The notes below the pieces were generated by a model. It ran no database searches. It was not told the DNA's origin and was given only the letters and a program-made list of their open reading frames with translations. From Epithemia pelagica (taxonomy: Eukaryota > Bacillariophyta > Bacillariophyceae > Surirellales > Surirellaceae), in the NCBI GenBank assembly GCA_946965045.2, contig OX337234.1, positions 2,852,001 through 2,916,000 on the forward strand: a DNA stretch of 64,000 bases, written 5' to 3'. Position 1 is the first letter of the stretch. Each line of letters opens with the position of its first letter. Of the stretch, positions 1 through 9,002 are shown piece by piece. The position numbers and the translations under genes were made by a program.

Positions 1-887
1 ATATTTTTCTTCGCACAAGCAACATGTAGTGCCCTGGCTCGTGCCAATGACCCGCCTTGGCCCATCAATCGAGCAATATCTGCTTGGTACAAATTAGGGT
101 TGCCATTGGAAGAATATTGACCTGGCCGATCAATGATCTCGCGTATCTGGGCATCCACTCCAGTTGGAGGTGACGTTTCCGGGGCCTCCAGAAATGGTAT
201 TGTCGCAGCTTCATCATGAGACTTCAACGGTTGTCTCCAATGACCATGAGCCGCCACCAGGAATCGGTCACCACCTTCACTTACAAGGGCACTATCCTGG
301 AAGAAACCGTTGCGGAGAAACTGAATCGCATGGTTTCTAGTCTCCGCATGCTTTGATTCCAAGATGAATATACACGAAGAAGTGCTCCATGCACCATACC
401 GGGAAGCGTTTCCCCTGATAAAAGGATGATGCAGCAACTTTCTCAAGGCATACGTCCCCACATTGGAAGATCCATTGGCTCTGAACTCTTGATTTACATC
501 AAGCGAGCTGATGTAAAGAAAGTCAAACTCCATGTCATCACCTTCCTGCACAAGAGATACAAGCTTGCTCCTGCCGTAACGAGGTTCAAAGAGACTCACG
601 GCGACATATTGCATGTCGGCGCTATGGTCATCCATCACAGAGTAAAAGCATCGCTCGGGGATTTTATTTCGGTCGACAATTGTCCCCCTTACGTTTCCAG
701 CAGCTTTCCCATTTACGAAAATGTCAACATTAATTGCCGTCATGGAATCGTACTCTCCATCAGAGTCAAGCTCATGCTTAAGGCTGATGGTGACATCTTG
801 TTCTGCGATATTCATGTCGCAACTCAGCAATATGACCAGAGAAAAGAATAGGTCTAAGGTTAGATATGACGACACGGATACGCGCAT
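1..887 (-). CDS. secreted hypothetical protein, N-terminal part (runs off left edge)
   Basis: Reading the minus strand from the ATG at 887 gives about 295 codons without a stop down to base 1, so the gene continues outside the window. The N-terminus is a clear signal peptide or anchor (residues about 5-25, with the run LFFSLVILLSC). The rest is a mixed globular sequence with no family I recognise. The last visible residues (LARARALHVACAKKN) resemble the start of an ankyrin repeat, but that is weak. Codon use and lack of low complexity support real coding. The start codon overlaps the ATG of the divergent kinase gene (866) by 22 bases, so at least one of the two starts must be elsewhere; an internal ATG at 815 would lose the signal peptide. 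Confidence 0.7.
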   Translation of the reverse strand, partial: MRVSVSSYLTLDLFFSLVILLSCDMNIAEQDVTISLKHELDSDGEYDSMTAINVDIFVNGKAAGNVRGTIVDRNKIPERCFYSVMDDHSADMQYVAVSLFEPRYGRSKLVSLVQEGDDMEFDFLYISSLDVNQEFRANGSSNVGTYALRKLLHHPFIRGNASRYGAWSTSSCIFILESKHAETRNHAIQFLRNGFFQDSALVSEGGDRFLVAAHGHWRQPLKSHDEAATIPFLEAPETSPPTGVDAQIREIIDRPGQYSSNGNPNLYQADIARLMGQGGSLARARALHVACAKKN

Positions 888-1831
888 GCAGCCGCAAAGG
901 AAACGCGACTAAGTGGATCCATGGCATTGTAGATGGAGCTCAGCTGGTATCGAAGGCCAATGACGACGAAAAGCGCCTTTTGGGCCTCAACAAACGCGTC
1001 TATTTCATACTCCTAGTATTTGCATTCCAATATCCCTCCTTTCTCGCTTACTTTAGTTATCTCTCGCACCGAATCACTATGGAGGATTCCTTTTGGACAG
1101 TGGTGTGGCGTGTGTCGATGTGGTTTCTGTTGGTGGTGGTCTTTCAAGTGGCCGTGGCACAGGTCTCAATCTTCCAAAATCAGAGCAAGGAAGCCAAACG
1201 TCGTTGGCAACATGCCATTACCGGTCATTTGTTGGTTCAAATATCCTACATTTTGCCATTAAGCATCTCGATTGGTGCCTTGTTGGTGGGTGCCAGTGGC
1301 ATTGCCTACCTGTGCTACTGTCAGCCCACCGTCTATTTGCAACACTTTGGACCACTGCTGCGGGCTGAAGAAACTACGGCGACAACAACGACAAAATCCT
1401 CGAAAAATCAAGGTGTCCCTATTACAGGACGATTGAGGCTTCCAGGAGCGTTTTATTTTTTAATTGGAACCGCCCTCACAGCCTGGATGTGTCCACTCAT
1501 GGAAGCTCGATATGCGGTGGAATGTTTGGCCTTGGCCGATCCCATGGCGGCCTGGATGGGACAAGTCATTGAGTCTCCCAAATTTCATGCCAAGGCGTCA
1601 TGGAGTGGATGTACAGCCTGTTTTGTGACAGCCTATGTGACCGGACTATTGTTTCTAAACGACCAGGATAGTGACAAGGATGAAACGCGTTTCTTCTATA
1701 CCACGTTTTTGCGACCCATGGTGGGAGCCTTGGCCTGTACCATTGCCGAAGCCATGCCCTGGGGAAACGACAATTTACTCATTCCGCTCATCACGGGAGC
1801 CGCGGTGACCTTTGTCGTACCGAGAAACTAG
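866..1831 (+). CDS. CTP-dependent diacylglycerol/polyprenol kinase-like membrane protein
   Basis: The 321-residue protein has several hydrophobic segments (about residues 45-70, 80-105, 120-155, 195-215, 245-265, 280-320). It carries the pattern of the cytidylyltransferase/DGK1/dolichol-phytol kinase superfamily: ALADPMAAWMG, then a downstream K/S-rich KASWSGC segment, and near the C-terminus an acidic IAEAMPWGNDNLLIP motif. Known members phosphorylate a membrane lipid alcohol (diacylglycerol, dolichol, phytol or farnesol) with CTP; which substrate applies here cannot be read from the sequence. No in-frame ATG lies between 866 and about 1078, so either the first ATG is used or a 5' exon is missing. 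It is head-to-head with the minus-strand gene at 1-887. Confidence 0.7.
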   Translation: MTTRIRACSRKGNATKWIHGIVDGAQLVSKANDDEKRLLGLNKRVYFILLVFAFQYPSFLAYFSYLSHRITMEDSFWTVVWRVSMWFLLVVVFQVAVAQVSIFQNQSKEAKRRWQHAITGHLLVQISYILPLSISIGALLVGASGIAYLCYCQPTVYLQHFGPLLRAEETTATTTTKSSKNQGVPITGRLRLPGAFYFLIGTALTAWMCPLMEARYAVECLALADPMAAWMGQVIESPKFHAKASWSGCTACFVTAYVTGLLFLNDQDSDKDETRFFYTTFLRPMVGALACTIAEAMPWGNDNLLIPLITGAAVTFVVPRN

Positions 1832-2124
1832 GATTGTCTGTTTGCTTCGCCGGGTCGCACTGAGCATGACAGAATCCACAACATTTTTCCCTGCCAAGGG
1901 TCCAGGAAGACACACCAAATACCAATAGCATCCAGGGAATAGGTCGCTGCAAGGTATGCCAAAAAATCTTGCTTTGGTGCCTCTTTATCATGATTGTTCA
2001 GCACTGGAACCAACCAAGAAAAAATGGAATAACTTTCATGACCATCATCACCCGTATTTCTCTCCTTTGAAGAATGCTTCCAGTATCCATGTTACGGCAC
2101 TGGAGAGTTGTCATCCAACGCCAG

Positions 2125-2676
2125 CTATACGGATTTTTTGTGAAAACATTGACCTGCTCCCATTCGCAAGACCGCTTCGGCACCTCCCAAACTTTGCAGC
2201 ATTCCACGAGGCAAAAATCCAGTTTCACAGACGCATCTCCATTGTGTTGGACGATTGTCTTCACTGCTGCTGTTGCTATTATTGGGGATAAAGACGTTGA
2301 AGTTTGGGCTGTTCTTGGTTTGCAAGAGTTCTTGTTGGAGTGCGGCAATCCGTTGCGAGGCGTCTTGTGTTTCAGGGATTGTTGTTGTACGGGTAGACTT
2401 GGACGATTGGATCGAAACAGAGGGCGTAATATCGTCCTCTGGTTGGGCAACAACAACCTCTTTGGACGAAGCGGGAGGGTCGTCGTTGCGTTTCTGTCCT
2501 TCGTCCGATGCGAAGGTGTCGTCGTCGTTGGGCTTCAATAGTGTTTGGGAGGACGATGCCTTTTCCACTTCTTTCGGCGGCAGAGAGGATGAGCCACCAT
2601 TCCACCACAAGGCCGAGAACAGCCGTGGTAGAACCAATACAAGGAACGCCACAACCACAAGCCAATGGCCGTCCAT
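2125..2676 (-). CDS. small membrane-anchored hypothetical protein
   Basis: The protein is 183 residues long. A hydrophobic N-terminal helix (residues 4-24, LVVVAFLVLVLPRLFSALWW) looks like a signal anchor. A long low-complexity serine/aspartate-rich linker follows (about 25-130). It ends in a compact block with three cysteines (WRCVCETGFLPRGML, then GGAEAVLRMGAGQCFHKK), which reads like a conserved domain ending near the true C-terminus. The function is unknown. The start is divergent from the DUF1990 gene at 2829, leaving about 150 bp for two promoters. A GT lies just before the stop, so a small 3' exon cannot be excluded. Confidence 0.6.
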   Translation of the reverse strand: MDGHWLVVVAFLVLVLPRLFSALWWNGGSSSLPPKEVEKASSSQTLLKPNDDDTFASDEGQKRNDDPPASSKEVVVAQPEDDITPSVSIQSSKSTRTTTIPETQDASQRIAALQQELLQTKNSPNFNVFIPNNSNSSSEDNRPTQWRCVCETGFLPRGMLQSLGGAEAVLRMGAGQCFHKKSV

Positions 2677-2828
2677 CGTCGCTACTCAATATTGCAGCAC
2701 TATGACGTCGAAAATGCGGTCGTATTTTTGGCGAATCATTGGTCGCCTTAAGGTCGTTCAATCTGTTCAGTCGCATACTATTAGACTGGATCTTTCGGCA
2801 ACAAGGAAAAGATCTTTCAGCAACAACG

Positions 2829-3953
2829 ATGTCGACTCTCCCATGCATCGGTCGCCATCCTGATGGCTTTTGCTGCTCATTGAAAAGGCTAGCATCAAAT
2901 GCCGCTGTCATTTTATGGCTCTTTTCTTTCACAATCACCGTACAAGGAACGATCGCATCCACCAAGGATTCCTCACAACCAAAACAACAAACACGCATTC
3001 ATGGAACGCTTTTGTCGCATCATCGTCCGACACGAGATCGTGTTTCGCAATGGTTTGGAAGCGAGTTTTCTGCGGTATTCAATCATGCCACGGCGGGTAT
3101 GACGCATCCATTATCGTTGCATCCTCCCCAGGAACGCCACGATGGAGGAGGCGGGAGACCAACCACCAACCGCACATGGTTACCACTGGATGATGATGAT
3201 GATAATGAAGCAATGCATTCTCTGTGGTGGCCACGTAAACCGCCCGTTTCGTCGTCGTGGAGAGTCTTGTGCTATCGTCAACGTGTGGGATATGGACGTC
3301 AGTGTTATCAGAAAGTAAAGCGAGCCGTTCTCAATATGGAATTTTCCAATAAACACCAGAGCAAAGGCATGGTGGCCGTCGTTCCTGACGACAAGAAGAA
3401 CAACCATGAGACTCACCGTAGTAAAAGCCCTGCACAATGGCCCTTGTGGTGGTCGAGAAGGAACCGGCCTTTGCAAAACCCTTCCTTTCATCCGCTTTGT
3501 CGCATGGCAACCTATGCTCGCCTTGGACCCACGCCTGGATGCTGTCTCTACGTGGTGAATCCGGGTGCCCTCGTGTACCAAGTGGTGGATTATCATCCGG
3601 GCGACCATCGCCCACGACAACGACAAGAGACGAAACAAGAACAGAAAAGACCGGTTGTCTTGGTGACCTCCTCTGCCTTTGCCACACTGGCAGGACATTG
3701 GTTGTGTGGAGAAGAACGAGTTTCTGTCCTCTTGCGACATCCATCGACTCAACGACGGCTCGTTCGATGGATTTTGGGGCAAAACCAACAACAAGACGAT
3801 GACTACGATGCCGTCGATGTCGAGGTGTTGAGTGTTTCTCGGGCTGCGACCGATACGGTATGGGGCAGGATTGCTTGGCCCTTTATCGGTCCCATGCAAG
3901 ATTCGTTTTTTCAGCAACAACTGACGGCCTTGCAACGTGCGGCTGTAGCATAA
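2829..3953 (+). CDS. DUF1990 (UPF0548) family protein with N-terminal hydrophobic leader
   Basis: I take the ATG at 2829. The same frame is open upstream to 2739 but there begins only at a TTG. Residues about 20-42 form a hydrophobic leader (signal peptide or anchor). The second half carries the DUF1990 hallmarks in order: VGYGRQCYQKVKRAVL, TPGCCLYVVNPGALVYQV, ATLAGHWLCGEERVSVLL, VLSVSRAAT, and WPFIGPMQDSFFQQQLTAL. DUF1990 proteins are small SRPBCC-like proteins with no firmly known reaction. Here the domain is split by low-complexity insertions (DDDDDNE, KKNNHETHRSK), typical of this genome. Localisation to the secretory system is inferred only from the leader. Confidence 0.75.
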   Translation: MSTLPCIGRHPDGFCCSLKRLASNAAVILWLFSFTITVQGTIASTKDSSQPKQQTRIHGTLLSHHRPTRDRVSQWFGSEFSAVFNHATAGMTHPLSLHPPQERHDGGGGRPTTNRTWLPLDDDDDNEAMHSLWWPRKPPVSSSWRVLCYRQRVGYGRQCYQKVKRAVLNMEFSNKHQSKGMVAVVPDDKKNNHETHRSKSPAQWPLWWSRRNRPLQNPSFHPLCRMATYARLGPTPGCCLYVVNPGALVYQVVDYHPGDHRPRQRQETKQEQKRPVVLVTSSAFATLAGHWLCGEERVSVLLRHPSTQRRLVRWILGQNQQQDDDYDAVDVEVLSVSRAATDTVWGRIAWPFIGPMQDSFFQQQLTALQRAAVA

Positions 3954-4072
3954 TATCATGTCTTTGTACAGTCATATCCTGTATTTTCTATACCAAATAC
4001 CTAAAAAACTGGACTGGCATTCTTATCATTAACTTCGGTAGGCTGTGATGAATGAAAGTGCAAAGGGACCCC

Positions 4073-7000
4073 TCATCTTTGCACGGCTGTTTTGTCGGTA
4101 GAACCTCTCAAGTTTGTTTTCACCGCGGCATCGCTTTTAACTGATGCATCATCCTTATTGCCTTCCTCATCCTCTAATGGTGGTGGTTCGTGATGTGGCT
4201 CCACCTTTTCGGTGTCTCCATCCTCCGTCACAGACTTTTTGCTATCATCTTGTTGTTCAACAGTCTTGGACTCTGTCTGTTCCGCGGAATTGGCACCAGT
4301 GGTTTTCGTTTTGTCCGTGGCGGTGTTGGCCTCTGCTTGTTTAGTGGTGTCCTCTTCTGCTGTAGTCATTATTTTAGTATCGTCTTTGACCGCCTTTGAC
4401 GCTCCTTGTTTGTTTGCGTCATCAGCTGTAGTCTTTTTGGTTTCATCTTCGGCGGTCTTTAACTCAACCACCTTTGTCGTGTCTTCAGTCGGAGTCTTTT
4501 TGGTTTCATCTTCGGCGGCCTTCGACTCAACCGCCTTTGTCGTGTCTTCAGTCGGTGTCTTTTTGGTTTCATCTTCGGCAGTCTTTGACTCAACCACTTT
4601 TGTCCTGTCTTCAGTCGGTGTCTTTTTGGTTTCGTCTTCGTCTTTGGCAGTCTTTGACTCAACAACCTTTGTCGTGTCTTCAGTCGGTGTCTTTTTGGTT
4701 TCGTCTTCGTCTTTAGCAGTCTTTGACTCAACAACCTTTGCCGTGTCTTCAGTCGGTGTCTTTTTGGTTTCGTCTCCGGCGGTCATTGACTCAACCACTT
4801 TTGTCGTGTCTTCAGTTGGTGTCTTTTTGGTTTCGTCTTCGTCTTTAGCAGTCTTTGACTCAACAACCTTTGCCGTGTCTTCCGTCGGTGTCTTTTTGGT
4901 TTCGTCTCCGGCGGTCATTGACTCAACCACTTTTGTCGTGTCTTCAGTCGGTGTCTTTTTGGTTTCGTCTTCGTCTTTAGCAGTCTTTGACTCAACAACC
5001 TTTGTCGTGTCTTCAGTCGGTGTCTTTTTGGTTCCATCTTCGGCGGTTGTTGACTCAACCTCCTTTGTCGTGTCTTCAGTCAGTGTCTTTTTGGTTCCAT
5101 CTTCGGCGGTTGTTGACTCAACCACCTTTGTCGTGTCTTCAGTCGATGTCTTTTTGGTTTCATCTTTGGTTTCATCTTCGGCGGTCTGTGTCTTTTTAGT
5201 TTCATCTTCGGCGGTCATTGACTCAACCACTTTTGTCGTGTCTTCAGTCGGTGTCTTTTTGGTTTCGTCTTCGTCTTTGGCAGTCTTTGACTCAACAACC
5301 TTTGCCGTGTCTTCCGTCGGTGTCTTTTTGGTTTCGTCTTCGGCGGTCTTTGACTCAACCACTTTTGTCGTGTCTTCAGTTGGTGTCTTTTTGGTTTCGT
5401 CTTCGTCTTTAGCAGTCTTTGACTCAACAACCTTTGTCGTGTCTTCAGTCGGCGTCTTTTTGGTTTCATCTTCGGCGGTCTTTGACTCAACCACCTTTGT
5501 CGTGTCTTCAATTGTGGTCTCTTTGGTGTCGTCTTTGACTGTCTTTGACGCAACCGCATTTGTCGTGTCTTCAATTGTGGTCTCTTTGGTGTCGGCATTG
5601 ATTGTATTGGACTCAACCACTTTCTTTGTTTCATCTTCGGTAGTCTTTTTGGTTTCATCAACAGCGTTTGTCTTGACCTCAGACACAGTTGTATTGTCAC
5701 TATGAACATCAACATCTTTTTTTGTTGTATGGACAGCCGTTTCGGTGGTTTCTTTTGTCGACTCTCCATCTTGTGTGGATCCTTCGCCCGTGGTCTTCTT
5801 GTCGTCGTTTTCTTTCAAGGCATCAGGCACTGTGAGCTTGGAACGACTGGTTTCACCCAGTTCCTTGGAAGATTCGACAATCGTTTTGGGATCATTCTCA
5901 TCTGCCACAGTACTACCTTTTTTCGGTTTGTCCTCGCCACCGACAGGCACTTCCTTTTTGGGATCGTCCTCATTATCGCCAGGTCCGATATTTTTCAGTC
6001 CATTATCATCCTCTACAAGAATGAGTTTATCCGGTTTGTCCTTGGTCTGAACAGTCATCTGCCCGGCATCGTCTGGTTGGACCAAGGAGTTGGTCGTTGT
6101 TTGTTTCGTTTCGTCATCCTCCTCTTCTTGCTTCTTTGGGACAGTTTGAATCTCGTTGGGATCCTTTCTAGTGTCATCGACAGGGATCCTTTTCCTGTTC
6201 AAAACTTCAACGACATCTGGATCTTCGTCTTTTCCATCTGGATCGTTCTCTGGATCGTCCTTTTCAAGTTTCTCTGGATCTTCTTTTTCAAGTTTTACTG
6301 GATCGTCTTTTTCATCTTTCTCTGGATCGTCTTTTTCATCTTTCTCTGGATCTTCTTTTTCAAGTTTCTCTGGATCTTCTTTTTCAAGTTTCTCTGGATC
6401 TTCTTTTTCATCTTTCTCTGGATCGTCTTTTTCATCTTTCTCTGGATCGTCTTTTTCATCCTTCTCTGGATCGTCTTTTTCAAGTTTCTCTGGATCGTCC
6501 TTTTCATCTTTCTCTGGATCGTCTTTTTCAATTTTCTCTGGATCGTCTTTTTCAATTTTCTCTGGGTCTTCTTTTTCAATTTTCTCTGGATCTTCTTTTT
6601 CATCTTTCTCTGGGTCGTCTTTTTCATCCTTCTCTGGGTCGTCTTTTTCAAGTTTCTCTTGATCGTCTTTTTCATCTTTCTCTGGATCGTCCTTTTCATC
6701 TTTCTCTGGATCGTCCTTTTCATCTCTCTCTGGATCGTCTTTTTCATCTCTCTCTGGATCGTCTCTTCCTTTTCTAAAGGGACTGTCTAGTTGGTTGTCT
6801 GGATCGTCCTTGGTATCGTCGGGTGTTGGTTCGTCCAGGTCTTGCTCGGCATGTTTCTGGCCGGGCGGTCTTACGAGGAACGAGGCTTGATTTTCGTGGA
6901 GTGCACTCGTTTGGGAACTGTCCTGGGGGGATTGGGAGGAAGATTTTCCACTCCTTGTGGTATCCTCTGTTTTGGTCTTGGTCGAAGACGACGGCGGACT

Positions 7001-7294
7001 CTTTTGCGATTGCGACAGTAAGGACGACGACGAGGCGAGGGTGGTGGGAGTGGGTGGTGGGCCCGCAAACAGGGCATTGTACAAGACAACCACAGCAATA
7101 AACGCCAGGACTGCCAAAAAGGTTGAGGTCACCTTTTTGCCTCCGCCATTCATGCCATTGGGTCGTCGAGGAGACGCCGATCGATATCGGGGATCGGAAT
7201 ATCTCACTTGATGACGCTTTGCTCCCATTGACGACCGTCCCGAGAAGGGATTGTTGGGAATGGTCCGACGAGCACCGCGATGATTCGTCACCAT
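4073..7294 (-). CDS. giant acidic repeat protein with single membrane anchor
   Basis: The start is taken at the ATG at 7294 (MVTNHRGARR); the frame extends to 7342 only with a TTG. After a basic N-terminus, one transmembrane helix (VTSTFLAVLAFIAVVVLYNA) suggests a type II topology with about 1000 residues outside the cytosol. The exposed part is almost entirely repeats: 21 full copies of an 8-residue unit (consensus DDPEKDEK, with variants DDPERDEK, EDPEKLEK, EDPEKIEK), a less repetitive stretch, then many roughly 20-23-residue units of the type ETKKTPTEDTTKVVESKTA. There are no cysteines in the repeats. It ends SVKSDAAVKTNLRG. Extreme acidity and repetition fit a matrix, cell-wall or ion-binding protein; a role in silica or extracellular matrix is only a guess. 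Confidence 0.75.
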   Translation of the reverse strand: MVTNHRGARRTIPNNPFSGRSSMGAKRHQVRYSDPRYRSASPRRPNGMNGGGKKVTSTFLAVLAFIAVVVLYNALFAGPPPTPTTLASSSSLLSQSQKSPPSSSTKTKTEDTTRSGKSSSQSPQDSSQTSALHENQASFLVRPPGQKHAEQDLDEPTPDDTKDDPDNQLDSPFRKGRDDPERDEKDDPERDEKDDPEKDEKDDPEKDEKDDQEKLEKDDPEKDEKDDPEKDEKEDPEKIEKEDPEKIEKDDPEKIEKDDPEKDEKDDPEKLEKDDPEKDEKDDPEKDEKDDPEKDEKEDPEKLEKEDPEKLEKEDPEKDEKDDPEKDEKDDPVKLEKEDPEKLEKDDPENDPDGKDEDPDVVEVLNRKRIPVDDTRKDPNEIQTVPKKQEEEDDETKQTTTNSLVQPDDAGQMTVQTKDKPDKLILVEDDNGLKNIGPGDNEDDPKKEVPVGGEDKPKKGSTVADENDPKTIVESSKELGETSRSKLTVPDALKENDDKKTTGEGSTQDGESTKETTETAVHTTKKDVDVHSDNTTVSEVKTNAVDETKKTTEDETKKVVESNTINADTKETTIEDTTNAVASKTVKDDTKETTIEDTTKVVESKTAEDETKKTPTEDTTKVVESKTAKDEDETKKTPTEDTTKVVESKTAEDETKKTPTEDTAKVVESKTAKDEDETKKTPTEDTTKVVESMTAEDETKKTQTAEDETKDETKKTSTEDTTKVVESTTAEDGTKKTLTEDTTKEVESTTAEDGTKKTPTEDTTKVVESKTAKDEDETKKTPTEDTTKVVESMTAGDETKKTPTEDTAKVVESKTAKDEDETKKTPTEDTTKVVESMTAGDETKKTPTEDTAKVVESKTAKDEDETKKTPTEDTTKVVESKTAKDEDETKKTPTEDRTKVVESKTAEDETKKTPTEDTTKAVESKAAEDETKKTPTEDTTKVVELKTAEDETKKTTADDANKQGASKAVKDDTKIMTTAEEDTTKQAEANTATDKTKTTGANSAEQTESKTVEQQDDSKKSVTEDGDTEKVEPHHEPPPLEDEEGNKDDASVKSDAAVKTNLRGSTDKTAVQR
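4380..5650. repeat. 60-69-bp coding tandem repeat
   Basis: This array encodes the TEDTTKVVES / ETKKTP units of the acidic repeat protein. Unit length varies by small in-frame steps (for example an extra DED insertion), so all copies keep the frame. Neighbouring units are nearly identical, a sign of recent unequal exchange or slippage. Confidence 0.85.
6240..6770. repeat. 24-bp coding minisatellite (8-residue acidic repeat)
   Basis: A tandem array of a 24-bp unit (plus strand tctggatcgtctttttcatc and variants) encodes 21 full acidic octapeptides plus a partial one on the minus strand. Because the unit is a multiple of three and lacks stop codons in other frames, long open frames also exist on the opposite strand. 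Copy number is likely to vary between alleles. Confidence 0.9.
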
Positions 7295-7442
7295 AGTAAT
7301 TGATGGAATTGCTGTTTGACTGACACAAACACAAGAGTGCAATTCGAAAGGGTAACTTCAGGAACTGCTCTCTATCGACAGAGGGTACGACGACGACGGC
7401 AATGATGCGCGCATGGAAAAGTCTTTTTTGGTTCGGGGCTTT

Positions 7443-7595
7443 TAAGAAAGTATGTATGTCGTACGTATGAAAATCGAGAAGATAGGGAGTAGTGACTCTG
7501 TAACCTATATTTTAGTTCACTTCTTTGTTTGGAATGACTTTTGTACCCGTGCACCCATGACGGTGCTCCGTATGCTCAACGGACGGGTTTTCTTA
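7443..7595 (+). repeat. 5' LTR of copia element
   Basis: This 153-bp sequence is identical base for base to 14708-14860. Its ends form a 7-bp inverted repeat (TAAGAAA/TTTCTTA). The base after it (c) is also shared by chance with the other copy. Confidence 0.9.
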
Positions 7596-9002
7596 CAAGC
7601 TGAGTTCAGGGAGTGTGTTCCTGTCGTAGACTCCTGTAGAATTTGTACCAGAGGAGTAATCCTGGAAAGCGTTCTGCGTTATTAGTGTCCGACTAGCGAC
7701 TTCCTAGTGGCTGAAATAAATATTTTATTAACTTTAGTGTAATGTGTGATTTCTTCCGAACGCTAGAATTTCATCAAAAATTACGAAAAAACAGTCGACT
7801 GTGTTGACCATGGTGGAGGGCCATCCCAACCGCAAACGATGTTGCCGAGCTGCATCCATCTCCCTCAGGGTGTTGTTGGACCACCACCAATGGGGCAACA
7901 TCGTTCTCGGTTGGCATCATCCACAACAACATGATCATCGGACGCACCCAACGCACGATAGTCTCGTACAAAACGAAGTTTTTCGGGGGGAACGCGAGAT
8001 TGTCGAGTTTCGGAAGCACTTTGCACAACAGAGGCATAATTATAAGGGCTATATTAACAAAGATGGCTGGCGCGTATTACGTAGATTTCCTACTGGAGCG
8101 CTACGACAGGAACATTCTGTCTGAACTCAGCTTGTAGTTTATCAGACCCAAACCGGTCGATAACATGGAAGTAGACGGTCCAATGCCTGGACAGATGGCT
8201 GCGACCGTTGGCGTAATGCCCCAAGCCTATAAGGCAAACCGACAGATATAACCCAACTGTCGGGGCTCATTGGTTGACCTATTGCACCTGTGAATGGGCT
8301 CGTGCAGGCACAATGATAATGGTACCTTACTATTGTTTGGCGCTACCGTTGTCTGCGAAAAGGTGCGCAGATTGGGGGAATGGCGACGGTCTTCCCTACT
8401 GGATCCATCCCAGTGAACCAGATCCGCCATGGTTGCGGAATTCGAAATCAGAACGCATCCCAAAACCAGTTATATGTGTGATTTGCATTTTACCCTGGGA
8501 AAATGGTCCGGAGAATATTCCTGGGACCAGTCTTCATGTGGATGAAATGGGGGCATGTGTCCGAAACAGCCTTCTCAACGGAAGGGGGGTACTCATTGTT
8601 GCACAGTGCTGAATTTTGGAATAAGTACAGTGTCGCACCGCAACCGTTTGGGACTTGTCTCACATTTTGCGGTTTGTTATCCCTCTGGCCAAGAGCACAT
8701 GAGCTTAGCTCCATGTGAGGCCTTCCACTGCAGGACAAAATATACCTAGACGTGGTCCGGGTGTCTTGTGGAACCGACGAAAAGACTTTTCCGGGCTCCT
8801 AAATGGATCTAGCCAATTAGGGCCAAGATCATGTGGGTTAGGTCTGGCACGACCAATTTTGAGCAACAATCAAGGATTGTGTGCAACCCAGTAGTGGTTC
8901 TACGTAGGTAATGGATTAAAATCATGGCAAAACTCGTCTTGGAAAGCTCACTTTTGAGGAAGTGTTTCAAGAAGTTACGAGTTGATTGTTGTTTTGATTA
9001 CC
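7596..9002 (+). other. copia 5' leader, no gene seen
   Basis: About 1.4 kb separates the 5' LTR from the gag ATG. No long open frame with plausible protein content is present, and no TGG-starting primer-binding site directly follows the LTR. Copia leaders are usually much shorter, so part of this stretch may be an older insertion or a structured leader RNA. Confidence 0.5.

Noticed and set aside
4212-5705. Long plus-strand open frame (497 codons) opposite the acidic repeat gene
   Set aside because: It is a by-product of stop-free repeats; the minus frame has a clean start, a membrane helix and non-repeat ends, whereas this frame has only serine/valine repeats.
5702-6790. Plus-strand hydrophobic repeat frame (362 codons)
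   Set aside because: It mirrors the acidic octapeptide array; the phenylalanine/tryptophan run reflects base composition of the repeat.
7372-7554. Minus-strand small frame also seen at 14598-14819
   Set aside because: It lies inside the LTRs and is identical there only because the LTRs are identical; no protein features.
7640-7665. Possible tRNA primer site (tttgtaccagaggagt)
   Set aside because: It lies about 45 bases after the LTR, and the match to an initiator tRNA end is poor.
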